NCBI GenBank assembly: GCA_013400155.1
Contig: VXBM01000537.1
Coordinates: forward strand, 290,219 to 354,218
DNA length: 64,000 bases
Reading direction: 5' to 3'
Source: Helopsaltes ochotensis
Taxonomy: Eukaryota; Chordata; Aves; Passeriformes; Locustellidae
Made by a program: the position numbers and the translations under genes. The notes below the pieces were generated by a model. The model was not told the DNA's origin. It saw nothing but the letters and a program-made list of their open reading frames with translations, and did not search any database. Below, piece by piece: positions 49,901-62,474 of the stretch; position 1 is the stretch's first letter; each line of letters starts with the position of its first letter.

Positions 49901-51775
49901 AGTGTTAACCTTGCAGAAGGTGGAAGCAGTTGGGCAAAAAGTAGATTAAATAATCAAACCAACAGCATATCCAGTTAGAGAAGTTGTACCTACACACACA
50001 GACTAGCTGCACCCAGAAAATGGGGTCATTGGCAGCATGACTGATCCTGCTAATCCCACTTAGGCTCTAACATGAACACTTCTGTGCAAGAAGTGTTCCA
50101 AGAGTCTAATGGAGGTGGGGATCCCTGCTCTGCTCCTCCCCTACTGCAACACCAGGATATATTTTGGAGACTCACTGGGAGGAATGCCAGCACTACTAGT
50201 AAGATGAATTTCAGTTTCCTGCCTCCAGCATGGACATTATCTTCAGCCCAGGGAACTGGAAACTATCCCATGCAGACACCCAAATCTACCATTAAAACTC
50301 CTGCAGTGACCTCCAATATTTGGAGATTGCTTCACTGGAGGAGACAGAAGGCCTGTGGGTGATTATGAGAAACTGGTGGAAACAGTGGGCACAGAGGTCC
50401 CCTTGAGAAAATGTGCAGGGTCTTCTTGATGCTGGTCACTGTCTGCCCATCTAAACTACATGTGCTGTTAGAGGCCACGTGGGTACATCACATCGACACA
50501 ACGGCATCTTGCAAGTTTCAGTAAGCAACACTCATCCCTGCCTCTGGACCCCCAAACTGGTTATGAGGAATGCAGCAGTGTTATTTTGACACCTTCCAAA
50601 GCACTGCCAAGGTATCCCAAGTTTGCTTCCATAATTTAACAGTCTTAGCAACAGTTCCAATCCCTGCAATCAGCTAACTTTCTGCTGCTTAATAAATTAG
50701 TCATCAGTGTGACTACAATCCACTAGGAATGGGTCACAGGGGTCTGGAGGAAAGACTGACAACCAGGAGTGAAGGGAGACTTGTCTTAGCCCTGTGCTGA
50801 GGTGCCAGTCATGACTCAGTAGGGATATTCAGCTGTCCAACAAGTATGGGTGTGAAGACTTAGAGCCTGAAGCAAAATGTTGTAAAAAATTGCTGAAATA
50901 GGACCCAGAGCAATCAAGTGGAAACACCAACACTGACACCAGGCATGATGGGTTGAAACAAGGCACTAGAGGTAAGTGCTATGGAAACTACTACCAGACA
51001 CCACACGTGAATAAGCAATAACCACTGACCAAGGGCTAAACTACGTAAAAGGCTAATAGACAGAAGGGAAGGTGGAGAAGACTGACTGCAGGATGTCCCC
51101 ATCCTGATGGGCACTTGGTAGATAATGCCCCAGGGATGCTGAGACCTCTCTGCACCACAGACACCACATGCTGAGCACTTGTTTGGTCTCTGTACTGTTC
51201 TAAGTTCTGCTGGGGGCAATTGGGGTGCTGAGTGAAGCGGAGGTCAGGAAGCATCAGTGCACTCATACGGGCTGCCTTAGCATGTAGCACTGGTTTGTAA
51301 GCCCAATAAAGCTGTTTGATAGAGGGGTACTTTGTTACCCTTCTGTCTGCAAAGTTGTTTAGAAAATGTTGTCTCACAGCATCTTTGCTTCTCTCAGACT
51401 GCATGGACTCTACTGACTTGATTGTGGAGCAGACAGAGTTTGCTGGGGGGATTTCACACCCCTGCAAGGAGCAGATACACATTTTGCATGCATGTGTGTG
51501 TACGCTTCATTTACACACACACACATACAAATATGACTAATTATACACACATACAGATTTTTTCAAAACAAACTAGTTTACTGACAACACTTGCCTTCTG
51601 CTGGAAAAGCTGAGAGAACAAACACATGACAGATGCCTGTCATGTTGTGCAATGTGCCAGCAGAAAATACTGGGATACTATGGCATTAAAGCAGCAAAGA
51701 TCTCTGAGGAGCAGTCCCCAGTCCCAAGCTCCAGGGTGTGAATGAAATTAGAATTTAAAAACTGAAAGCCACCTA

Positions 51776-51835
51776 GGATAGGACAGGACAGGATAGGACA
51801 GGACAGGACACAATAGGATGGGACAGGATAAGATA
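51776..51835. repeat. AGGAC / AGGATAGGAC simple repeat
   Basis: A 60-nt array of agg-at-aggac units with minor variants (ataggatgggacagg). It is a short tandem repeat inside the GDNF intron. Confidence 0.9.
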
Positions 51836-54130
51836 TCCTAGAGCAGCATGTGCTCAATACAGTTTTGCAAAGGTTGTCTTGCACACATGATGCACCTCAA
51901 AACAGGTGTTTCTCATAGAAAAGGAACATATGTCCTCCAAAAGTAAAATACTCCCTTAGGGAACATAGGGTCTCTTTGTTTCTTGTTCATAGTGTGGTAG
52001 AAAGGCTCACAGACCTCACTGGCTGAGTGTGATGGGCTGAGCCCACCACATAAACTGCGGTGCCATGGTCACTCACAAGACTGGTGTGAAGTCATGAGGT
52101 TTTGTTTGGGTTTTATGTCACAATTCTCAAAGCTGTTTCCTGACTGTTCAGCTCCCTGAGGAAGTCCCTTGGAGGCAGTCTGTGTGCAGGCATGTGCAAG
52201 TGTTTATGTGTCACCTCTGCCTAGCATCCCTGGAGTTGTAGCCTGCAGCAGGCAGCAGGGCTTGTAGGAACTGCATCCACCACGTGTGTCCTGCTGTGCT
52301 CAGCTCACTCTCCTGCAGCTCCTTTCCATGCTTCCTCTTTCATTACCATGCCAAGGACCTGACCACCCAGGCAGGAACAGGCAGAGCATTTTCCAATGGT
52401 TGCAACAAGAGTACAAGTTTGTTTTCTGGGGCCAGAAAATCATGACTGTTGGGTATTGATGGCAGTCCATGGGCCAGTGTGCCTCTGAGCATCTTCTCTA
52501 TCTCCCTTGTCCAGCTGAACAAGGGCTCTTGGTCTGTGAGTATTTTCTCACATAACCAGAAAAATGAATAAAAAAGCAAAGAAAGAAAGAATGAAATGTC
52601 ACAAGACTGATATAAATAAGAATCTAGCAGAGTGATCAGGCTCGGGGCAGAGCTGGTGAACACCTTCACCAGAGGGAGTGAGACATTTAAAATACTAATT
52701 TAAAAACCAAACCAACCAACCAACCAAAAAGCCATCACTGAACACAAGAGCATTTGCATCATCTGCTTGCTGTTTGCAAGCTGTTTGCTTGTTTTCTAAA
52801 CACTTAGGGCACATCTGATCATAGCTTTGACCCAGCCTCCTAGGTTTGGAACACCCCTCTGTAATGCAAATTCTTGCCTCACTGATGTTCTTGGGAACCT
52901 GAAGTTTCGACCTGCCTGTCCCCAAGCACAGTCTCTGTCCCGTGGGCACAAGAAGAGCTGGCAGCATGCATGAGTGAAGGATCCTGCAGCCAAAGAGCCA
53001 TGGCACTCCCCATTAGCCTCTGGAGAAATCCTGTCCTGAGTTCTGCTTTGGGTGTGTAGGGAAATGTGCCTTCCTATGGGCATCTTACCCACTGCAACCC
53101 CCCAGAACCTCTCTTTGCAGTTCTATTTAATTAGAAACACCATGTGACACCAGGACTGGGATCTGATCCCTGTGCTTTTTAGAAGAATAAATTATACAGT
53201 GTTCTGATAGACTTCTACATGAAACAGGTCTAAATGGATATTCACACCAAACTCGTCCCATTATCAAAAAAACAGCCTCCATTTAGTAAAAACGGACAAT
53301 TTATTTCTGCCTGTTCAAATGTGATTGCAATTGCATTTTGTAAATAAAAATCTATTCATTTGATTTCGCTATCAACGCATTAATTTTAAAGCCAAACAGT
53401 CCTCCATGTGCAATGGCAGCAACCCAGCATGGTACAGCAAGAAATCCTCAGCTTGTACCTGATCACAAACTGACAGTTTGGATCTTCAAATTTTGAGATA
53501 AAAATCCAGTTTCTTCTTTTGGTGCCTGATTATGGATTTAAAATACTAACTTCAGTCTCTTCTAACTATGCTATCTCTTATGGCATACAAGAAAAGCTTA
53601 AACGCTATATGTTGCAGAATAATAATTTATATAGGTGTGTTTTCTGGTTTTTTTCAACCTCATAAAACTTGACAAATTAACTTATTTGAAACTGTGCTTT
53701 ATAGAATAGCTTCCCATACTGATCTCAGGAAAATGTAATCATGTCCCTGCTCTATCATTTGGCACTTTACAAACCCTGAGCTAAAGTGATGTAAAAGAAG
53801 TCACAAAAGGTATGTTAAATATTATAAAATTAGATTTTGCTTTTAGATTGTAGTTTTTATGCCTGCATTTGTGACAGTATAGCTATCACATCAAAACATT
53901 AGACCAAACATTTAACTAAATTATTTTGCTTGAGCACAGTCTTTCAATTAGGGAAGTTGAAACAACACTATCAGACTCTGAAGTATGATTTCCAAGTTCT
54001 AGGGCTTTAGTCCCATTCATTGTAATGAAAAGCAATATTTAGAAAATTTAGATCCAGATTTGCATTAGGATTAAATGGCCCCTTTTCTAAAACAGCCCTG
54101 GTACTTTAATCTGGGACCTTCATAGCCAAA

Positions 54131-54147
54131 TGATTACGTCATAATCA
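54131..54147. promoter_or_regulatory. Palindromic CRE/bZIP-like site in GDNF intron
   Basis: TGATTACGTCATAATCA: TGATTA and TAATCA are perfect inverted arms around CGTCA, placing a TTACGTCA CRE/PAR-bZIP-type core in a dyad. Function is inference from motif only. Confidence 0.35.
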
Positions 54148-57100
54148 ATATTCATTTTTTTAATATTTAGTTTGTTTTGCCGTACTGTTTTCAGGTCCTT
54201 ACTATAGTGGATGTGGGCTATCTGGACACAGAATGCCTCCATCTCACACTACAAGGACATATTTTAACAGAGATTTGGAGCAATTTCTTAGATGAAGTGC
54301 AACCTTATCCAGGTTAAAAATACTAATGTGATGATTATTCTGCTTTACAAAGTGAGAAAGTTGCAACTGTGGTGGGGATAAACCATTTATTTTACTGAAA
54401 ATGAAATATTATATATAAAAAGACAAAGAATATTATATGAAAGCATCTAAGTGAAGGCGGGAGTTAAAAATAGTATGCTGAAATGTTTTTGGTATTTAAA
54501 CAATTAAAATACCACCTCTCTGACGAATGACTTTGCTTTTATGTCTGGCCTGAAAATCCATGGGACCAAGAGTGAAATGGGAACCTCTTGGTCGTATCCA
54601 TTAGGAAATAGAACATCTAACAAACCAGGGTCAAGTCATCCTTAAATGTTTAATACAGTTCTGTGTTACCTCACTCCCAGCCCATGCTGTCGTTCCCCTC
54701 AGACTCAGATAGCCCTTAGAAATGGAGCCTCTCTGTGGTGTCACTTGTCTCTCATCAAGGCAAGTGCTAAATAACCTGGTGGGTGGTGCCAGGGTCACTT
54801 GCACCAGTCAGGTACCATGAAGCAACACTGGTAAAAGGCACAGTATTGGCCTTCCTGGTGTTCTTGCTCCTGATGGAGCAGTCAAGTTATGTGTTTGAAG
54901 CTCACTAACTAATCCTGCAGTTTCCCATATGTTGGTCATAATGTCAAATCCACAAAGTCCTTTGTATTTTCACTCTGCCGTGCTTGGCAGTGACTCCCTT
55001 TGTGTACTTTGCATGTATTCTTACAGGTAGAAATTCTGGTTCCCAAAAGAGGAAGAAAGGAGGGAGACAATAGGACCACCACAGTTGTTGCCAGTGCGGA
55101 AAGTCCCTGACAGCAGGGAGAAACAGCAAGGGCAGATGAACTGTGTGAAATAGAGGAAGTCATGAGCTGACCTGCTCATGGGGATTTCTTGTTCTCCACC
55201 TAGTCCTGGCAGGTTGTTCATGGGGCCCTGCCTGATGGTGGGCTGCCCTCCTCTGCCCACCCACACCTCTAGCCTCTCTGGGCAGAGGAACATCTCAACC
55301 AGCAGTCAAGGAGCAGAGGAGCAACAGGAGGATGCAATCTTGCCTCTGGCACAGAGCTTTGAATTACCAGCTCTGAGCACCACAGAGCAGTCGCTTTTCA
55401 GCAGTTGCACCTGAGATTTTGTGACATCTCCTGCAGCAGCTGCCAAGAGCCCATCCTATGGGCCCACCCTCAGAGCATTCCCACATTAGAAGACATTATG
55501 GCATAAAGAGTGTAAAAGGGGAAGACAGAAAAAGTGCCAGTACCCTGCCTGAAGCCACCAGCTTAGTAGGAGCCAAACCTGGAGAAGACACATACCTACT
55601 GACTCCTCCTGAAGATCTGGTACCCTTCCACATCCATACCATGCTGAGTAAGTACCCAGCTTCCCAGTAAAACCCAGGTTTACACCTAATATTTGGTTAA
55701 GCAAGAACCACAAATCCTGTGAGAGCCTTGGATGAGTATATATGAGTGAGACCCGAAACCTGCAACCTGTTAGCAAGAACACATGCAGCCAGCTAACAGG
55801 CAAGCAAATAGGTTTTAATGGAGGAAATACTGATGATATTTTCTTCACTATCCCTGGTGCAGAAGTGATCCAGCCCAGCTCTCTTATGACATCAGTAAAA
55901 CCCCACAATAGTAACTCAGTCCCTCTTTAGTAACAGTTCACTGAAGGGAAAGAACACTCCTAAATCAATAACATCAGCTGCCTGTGCTCTTATGCTGCAT
56001 CTCCCATTGGGTTTTGGAAGCATCCCCAAGGAACAAAGACATGCAGCAAAGCAGGAGAACAAACTCTAAAGGAACCTTAACACAGTCTTTTCCCTGTGGC
56101 CCTAGACTGGCAGAGCAGCTGGGCAAAATCTTGGCTGATGTTTCTCTTGTGGCAACCTCTGCTGCTATCAGATTTGATCTGATCTATAAATAGCACATGA
56201 TCTTTCATTGTTACCTTTCAGCTGCCTGCATTTCAATGTGTTTACAAAAGGAACAATATGGAAGCTTTTAATATTGCTTGTTGAAAATTGTTATTATTAT
56301 AATAATTAGTCCCTGGCTCTAGGGCAGTTGCATGTTGCAGTGCAGAAGGGCTCATGCTGGGCAGTGTGGACGGGCAATTGCCAGAAAGACCTGGTGTGTG
56401 CTCAGAAGAGGAAGGTCCTTCCTAATTGCTACACTGGATGCTACCTCCCTTCAGAAATTTCCTAAGTAATGGCTGATTTTGCAAAAGAAATCACATATTC
56501 TTTGGATGGAGGCAGAGATAGTCCAGATGCTCGTATACAGCTTGTTATTTAAGGGGACATGACCAGCTTGCCTCTAAAAGCGTGGCCACCAGACAAGTTT
56601 TGGCATATTGCTGTAACACTGCCCAGCCACCACAGATGAAAATAAATACATGGATTTCATTGTTTGCTTATTTTGAAAAATATTCCTGTCCAATAATCTT
56701 TAAAGTATTTGCACAAGTCACAAAGACTTCAAAGAAATGAACCTGCAGGTTTCAGTTTAAGTGATGTATAATACATAGAGCCTAAACTTCTGCTAGGTCA
56801 TACAAGTGGCTTTATTCCTTAAAAAAAATGCTTCTACATGAAATACCTTGCAAAATCAATTTTACGTCCTTAATCTTAAACATATTCTATAATATATTTT
56901 TTGTCTTAATATTTTATTTGCAGCTGTCTCAAGTAAATATTTTTGATCCTAATTTCTTTCTTATCTTTGTAACCATGATTGAAATTGCAAGAACAACTGA
57001 AATCTTTTCTGTGATTCTCTTTACCAAAGGATATTACTTCATCAGAAACTGAGCTAGTTTTGTAAAAAATGACCACTCTGCAGTGCTAACCACTCTACCA

Positions 57101-60100
57101 GCACTAATGTGTCAGTGGCCTATTTAGATGTCTGATGATCCTGAACATGGTTATGCTGCAGTATTTTGTATTCCCTGTTTATTTCTGCTTATTGACTTAC
57201 TACATCAGAAATATGGGAATCCACAAAAATATAGTTATGTAGGGTTTGGCCTATGTACAACAAGCTTTATGCTGCAATCTCTAGACAGTGTGTGGGGAGG
57301 ATGAAAGCTGGTTATTTGCACTAGATGTTCACTTCTGAACATCTGCAATTTTGGCAGGGTGGGACTTGGTGACCCAAATGGCATCTCCAAGACTTTGGAA
57401 TTTTAATTATTTTAAAATAATGAAAATAATTATTAAATAATAATAATGACTGGCTTTTTGCAGTACTAACCAGAAACAGCATAATTTACAAAGACATTAC
57501 AACCTTTCAGTCTGAGGATCTTCTGCTAGTGGACAAACAATGCCTTCCCACTAAATTCAGTAACAGTCTGATGAATACGTAAGACAACTGAATTCTTCAG
57601 CTTTTCAAGGAATGTTTTGAAGCTCTTCATATGCAAACCCTGAACAAGGTTCAGGTATTTCTAAAATACACTGAAGAGACTTATGAAAGACAACAAAGGA
57701 AAGTATGTCCAGTAATGTTATCTGTCAATAAACACCTGCAAGACATCCAACAGCATCCACAGTTTCACTGGCAATTTTTTGAGATCCCTAAATTGAAAAG
57801 CAGCAAAGAACTAAAACTGTCAGCAAAGGATAACTCAAAATGAGAACAGAACTTTATTATCCTGCAATTCAGAACTTTTTTTCCTTAAATCACAGAGTGC
57901 TCTTCATTGGATTATATTCCGTATTTATATCTGAGACAGCAGAAGAATTTCCTTCTAGGAAATGGGTTGCATGCCTCTGGATTTACCCACATCTGCCTGG
58001 TTTCTTTCTCTTTCTAGCATTTTGCCCATGAACGGACCAATCTGAATGCTTGGGATTTCTGAATGCCTAGATAGCTTGTGAGTCCTGTGCAAACAAACTT
58101 TAGTAGATGGATGTGCTGGCTCGGGCACCCAGGCGCACTCAGCCTGGCACCGGCAGGATGCACCGGCCGTGCTGGAAGCACCGGCTGTGCTGGGCACACA
58201 CAGATCAGATGACACAGGGTGGCACCTGCTCGGTGTGGCTGATACCTCCCAGATGCACTGGGTTTACTGTGCAGGGCAGGTTGCCTCTGCAGCTCCTGGG
58301 GGTCTTAGGCCAAAGCACATATGCCACACCGTAGGTGTGCTGAGCAGGAAAGCCTGGGCAGAAACATGAGAGTCATAGTTTGTGACATTGAATGGGTCTA
58401 ATAAATATTCTAGGGCAGGAAACGCATTCAGCTGGAAGCATATTGAAATACTGGTTTTGCCCTAAAGAGCCCTAAAATACCATTATTTTTTCTACATACT
58501 TTGCGTATTAGTTGATAAAGTTGCAGCTAAAAGCAGTAACATAACATTGAATACACCTTAGCAGAGGTTAGAAGAATTTTTAATAGTTATAACACACACA
58601 TAGGATGGTGTGTCACAGCATACACCAAAGGAGCTCCAACCGTGAATGACAAATGAGTAGCTGTAGAGTAACTTGGACACCATGATGCAAAAACCTATCT
58701 TTTCCTCTTACTAGGAGGGAAAATCTCATGGGGAGGTGTTTAATTTAATTCTACCTGCTTACCACTAGTTTTTAGTAAAGGTTCTCACTTGTTCAGGGGA
58801 CTAAACATCATATTATGGATTTTAGGACACTCCAGTCCTCATGTACATGTTGATTATGTGCATCCAACAGCAAGCAGTTACAAGAGGTATTCACTGGCAA
58901 CTGTGTATAATGCAAACAAGTGTTTGGCTCCCTCTGCACTGTCATGCTTCTGAGGCTGCTGACTTAGTATTTAGTTTATAATACTGTGGTTTATATTTGT
59001 TCTACTTGCATTTGGTATTTAAGCTAATAGTGTCTTCCCCAGAGGACTATAGCATGAGGGAAACAATGAAACAGTTACAAACTCTACATCTTTCTTCTTT
59101 TTTTTCTTTTTTTTTTTAGCGTGAAATAAGCTATTCCATGAATATTGATGCCAAAACACCTACAAATACTGGATTCATCTCCAACACACTGCATTTGTGG
59201 AGAATACTCCAGCCTCTAGTCCAATTAAAAATGCAGAAGATTGCAATTGCTAGTACCCTCTGCCATCTCTGATTACTGCCCTGAACAGCAAAGGTCAGCA
59301 CATTACACCTGATCAGCCCAGGAGGTTAAAACCCTGAATGAAGGAAGGTTTCAAGTCAACCTGACAGGGATGGGTTAACATAGGTGACTTCAGAGTATTT
59401 TGCAGAGAAAACAATCCCATCAGACGAGATTGCAAAAAGGTGTTGAAGGCCTGGGAAACAGATGTGTTCTCCAGCAAGACGTTTGGCCTGCCCTTAGGAG
59501 TGGACTTGATCTCACAATCCTACTAAGCCCTGGTGCAAGTGGTATGTGGGAGACTCAACTTCTCTGGAGTACGAGCAATGGTCGTTGGAGCAAAATGGAT
59601 ACACTCAGCCTGCAAAGGGATTGCTTTAGGGGACAGCAGTGCACCCCTCTGCACACAGCACCCCAGTCCTGCTCAGGATCCACACACTGTGCATTTGAGG
59701 AAACACAGGCAATGATGCTGGGAACACAGGTGTTCCCACCACTTTACAAGCTGTCTCCTGCAAAAGCCCTTAGCACAGCAGCTGACCAACAGCATCCACA
59801 GAGATGTGAATACAGGGCAGGTTCACCAGCTAGGGAGCTGAAAGCACACCTCCGTGCTTGTGGCACATTGTGCTCTGATGGTGAGCTGAACCTACAGGTG
59901 GAACAGGAAATCTACATGGCATAGATACTGATTTGTCTTGCATACTTGGTTCCATGTCTTTCCTGTGCTGAAGGGTGCTTGCCGCCGAATGTAAGTGGAG
60001 AGAGCAAATTTGTCAAAGACACTGATGGTGGTGACTTGAGCAAAGTGCTGCTGCAGCAGGAAGGCAGTGATGTGCCTGGTTAGGATCAGCCTCATAGCCT

Positions 60101-61598
60101 GTTTGCAGACTGTTCTCCAGACACCACACACTTTTAAATCAATAACAAACAGCATAAAAGTTCACCAGAGTACTTCACTGCTCTCTTACAGTCACCTTTC
60201 TGCAGGTGTCCTCTGACTCATCTGATTTGGCAACATAGAGATGAATCTCTGACTTTCAGACTTGATTGTTGTGTTAACTGCTGCCATACAAAGACCACAC
60301 AAACCCCCTGGGTTTTCCTCAATTTCTGATGTGAAGAACAGCACTACTTCCTTTACCCTTGCAGCCAGGCCCATTTGTTTGTGACACACAGAGTTAAAAA
60401 TTTGAGACCAAACTATTAAACTGCCTTTCTCTAATTACTATCCTGGGCAATAACCTTTCACCCAGCTCTGCACGGCTAAGCCAATGTCTGTAGTGTGGAA
60501 ACAGAGATAATATTGATACTACCATAGCTCAGATAAAACACAGGTTGTCTTTCTTCCTGATTCTGGTTTATCCAATCCACAGGAAAGGAAAAGAGAAGAT
60601 GCAATGATGAGAAGTTTTGGATACTAGGAACTGAGAGAATCACTACTGCTGCCTAGCCCCTTGAGCTGCTGTAGCGGAATCAGCTTACCAGGGACCATAT
60701 TCCCAGAAGGTAGTTTCAAGATAAAAGCAGGCATCATACAAATACTATGACTCTGAAAAGATGGAGCATTAATGCTCTCCCACCCTGAAGCTTCTGCGAG
60801 AGCTACAAACTGACTAATGATGTTTTCCCCCTAATGCTTTTCTTGCCACCAGCACGTCAGCAAGCCTGTACAGAAGGAAACAGCACAGTGGCCTGAGAAG
60901 CTGGTTACTCACTGCCTTTTGTAGGACAGCACTTATCCACATGGCTTGCCATGGAGAAGACCACCATGTGTGATAGCCCCATGATTCTGGCAGGCTGGAG
61001 CCCTGCGAAGAAACACTTGCAGCCAATCTTCCTGTGTGGAGGGGCTGAAAGGCTGTCAGGGTTGCCAGTCTGTGAGCAGCAGGAGCCTAGGCTGGGACAT
61101 GCGGAGGCGGGAGCCTAGGCAAGATTCCAGCAGGGGGGAACACTAGCAAGAGAAGGAAAGAGAAGGAAAGAGAGAAGACTAAATGGTGAAGGACATAAAC
61201 GTGTGTTTATGGAAGAGATGGATGTTTGGGAGGGGTCGAAGTGAAGTCACAGCAAATGCTTGGTGCCTCTACACTGCGTTAGCCTGGCTGCTCCCAGAGA
61301 AACCAGAGCGCGGCTGCCTGTGACTGGAGCTGTGGCAGGCACAGGGAAAGGACATGCCTCCAGAAAAGGAGATAGAAATGAATCCCAATTACGGGATACT
61401 GTCTGCATCCTGTAATGAGCTAAACAGAGAGGGGGATGAACAAGGGCAAAAGAAACAACCTTCAAACTGTCTGTGCCTTTGCAAAGTGAACGTCTCCACT
61501 ATTCATGTGAGTATGCTACCACTTCTTACTGATTCATATTACCTCTCTCTTTAAAAAGCCACCAGAGTTAACAAAACGCTCACATACCACTGTGAAAA

Positions 61599-61626
61599 TC
61601 CTGTACCTGCTATTGTAGGTACAGGA
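61599..61626. repeat. Perfect 10-bp inverted repeat with 8-nt loop
   Basis: Arms TCCTGTACCT and AGGTACAGGA are exact reverse complements around gctattgt, in the GDNF intron. Confidence 0.85.
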
Positions 61627-62276
61627 CCCATTACTAGCAAGGCATAATTATCTGTCATTTGGATTGCAAACTGTATAACTGTGAGCTAGTTCATGTGGAT
61701 TGTTCTGCATCAAGCTCCTAACCCTGCCACAGCTACTCTTCTGTGAATTTCCATGCGGACGCGCTAATTTTGAGATCAGAATCCAAGAAGGATTTAATGA
61801 AGCTCAACAGTACTTCAGGATGTGTATAGTGCCTCCCATCATGGAGCCAAACCTCCATCAGGACTTGCGCCCACTACAGGCAGAGAATAATTGCATTGGC
61901 AGGTCTGAGCAGGGAGAAGAGGCTGAGGCAGTGGGGAAGGAGTTTCAGTGTCTGTGCTGTGAGGGCTGTGAACCAGATCCTCCTCTCGGCTCCTCTGCAT
62001 GCAACATACTTTCCCACCTCCCCATGTTTTTCAATCAGAGGGATCCTAAGACTGCCAGGAAGGCGGGGCTGCAGTGGGGAGGTGCAATTGTCTACCTCAA
62101 GCTTTGGAGAATGACTAGGTCTGGAGCTGCTCAAGCAACACCAAAGCCAATGACACAACCTGTGGAGAAATAGGGGCACAAAGTGGGGGGATCCTTTCCT
62201 CATTCTGACACCTGAGCAAAGGGAAGCAGGTTTAGCAAGACAGACAGCAGTTGCTACAAAGGGGAATGTTTCTTAC

Positions 62277-62448
62277 AGTCACTGTGCACAGCATAGGGAG
62301 GCAGCAGGCTGATGGGGGAGAGATCATCTTCAGGTCCCTCTACCACTGAAGGGGACCCCTTGGGAGGCGTCTTACCGGTGGGCAGGGGGAAGGTGGAGAC
62401 TGTGTTGAGCAGCACCACGCAGACAGCCACAACATCCCATAACTTCAT
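62277..62448 (-). CDS. GDNF: GDNF first coding exon (signal peptide and prodomain)
   Basis: This exon starts at ATG 62,448-62,446 and encodes MKLWDVVAVCVVLLNTVST, a signal peptide with a hydrophobic core; cleavage is expected before FPLP as in mammals. The prodomain that follows (TGKTPPKGSPSVVEGPEDD and on to PPYAVHSD) is much less like mammals. The exon ends with one base of a Ser codon at 62,277, donor gact/gtaaga, which joins in phase to the exon at 46,956. Together the two parts make 657 nt, or 218 residues plus stop, against 211 in human. The start is fixed by the conserved MKLWDVVAV. An internal donor at 62,376/62,375 allows a shorter form. Confidence 0.97.
62374..62378 (-). promoter_or_regulatory. 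GDNF: Alternative GDNF splice donor (beta-type isoform)
   Basis: Within the first coding exon the - strand reads caccg/gtaaga, a strong donor. Use of it ends the exon at 62,376 after 73 coding nt, the same phase as the main donor. It skips 99 nt (33 residues) and joins FPLPT to A-NMPEDY. The product is 185 residues, the length of the known human pre-(beta)pro-GDNF. Confidence 0.7.
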
Positions 62449-62474
62449 CTTAGATCTCCTTCCAACACGGGCCT
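62449..62474 (-). other. GDNF: GDNF 5' UTR part of exon 2
   Basis: Twenty-six untranslated nt between a good acceptor (cctttctgccag) and the GDNF ATG. The last bases read atctaag before ATG, so a TAA sits one base upstream of the start codon. Confidence 0.75.

Larger units (their letters stand above)
46957..62276 (-). other. GDNF: GDNF large intron
   Basis: A 15,320 bp GT-AG intron in phase 1 that separates the signal/prodomain exon from the mature-factor exon. No coding exon was recognised in it on either strand. It contains a short AGGAC/AGGATAGGAC simple repeat (51,776-51,835), a short CA repeat near 51,510-51,530, an AT-rich stretch that looks constrained (53,290-53,400), a 17-bp palindromic CRE-like site (54,131-54,147), a GC-rich patch (58,105-58,200) and a T-run followed by AG near 59,095-59,120. 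The block 47,860-50,950 has few T-runs and is purine-rich, but I could not assign it to a repeat. Open frames such as 59,400-59,924 and 61,700-62,173 lack recognisable domains. Confidence 0.85.

Noticed and set aside
59095..59120. Strong T-run followed by AG on the + strand resembling a splice acceptor
   Set aside because: No coding frame or downstream donor with protein support follows; it is probably a simple T-tract.
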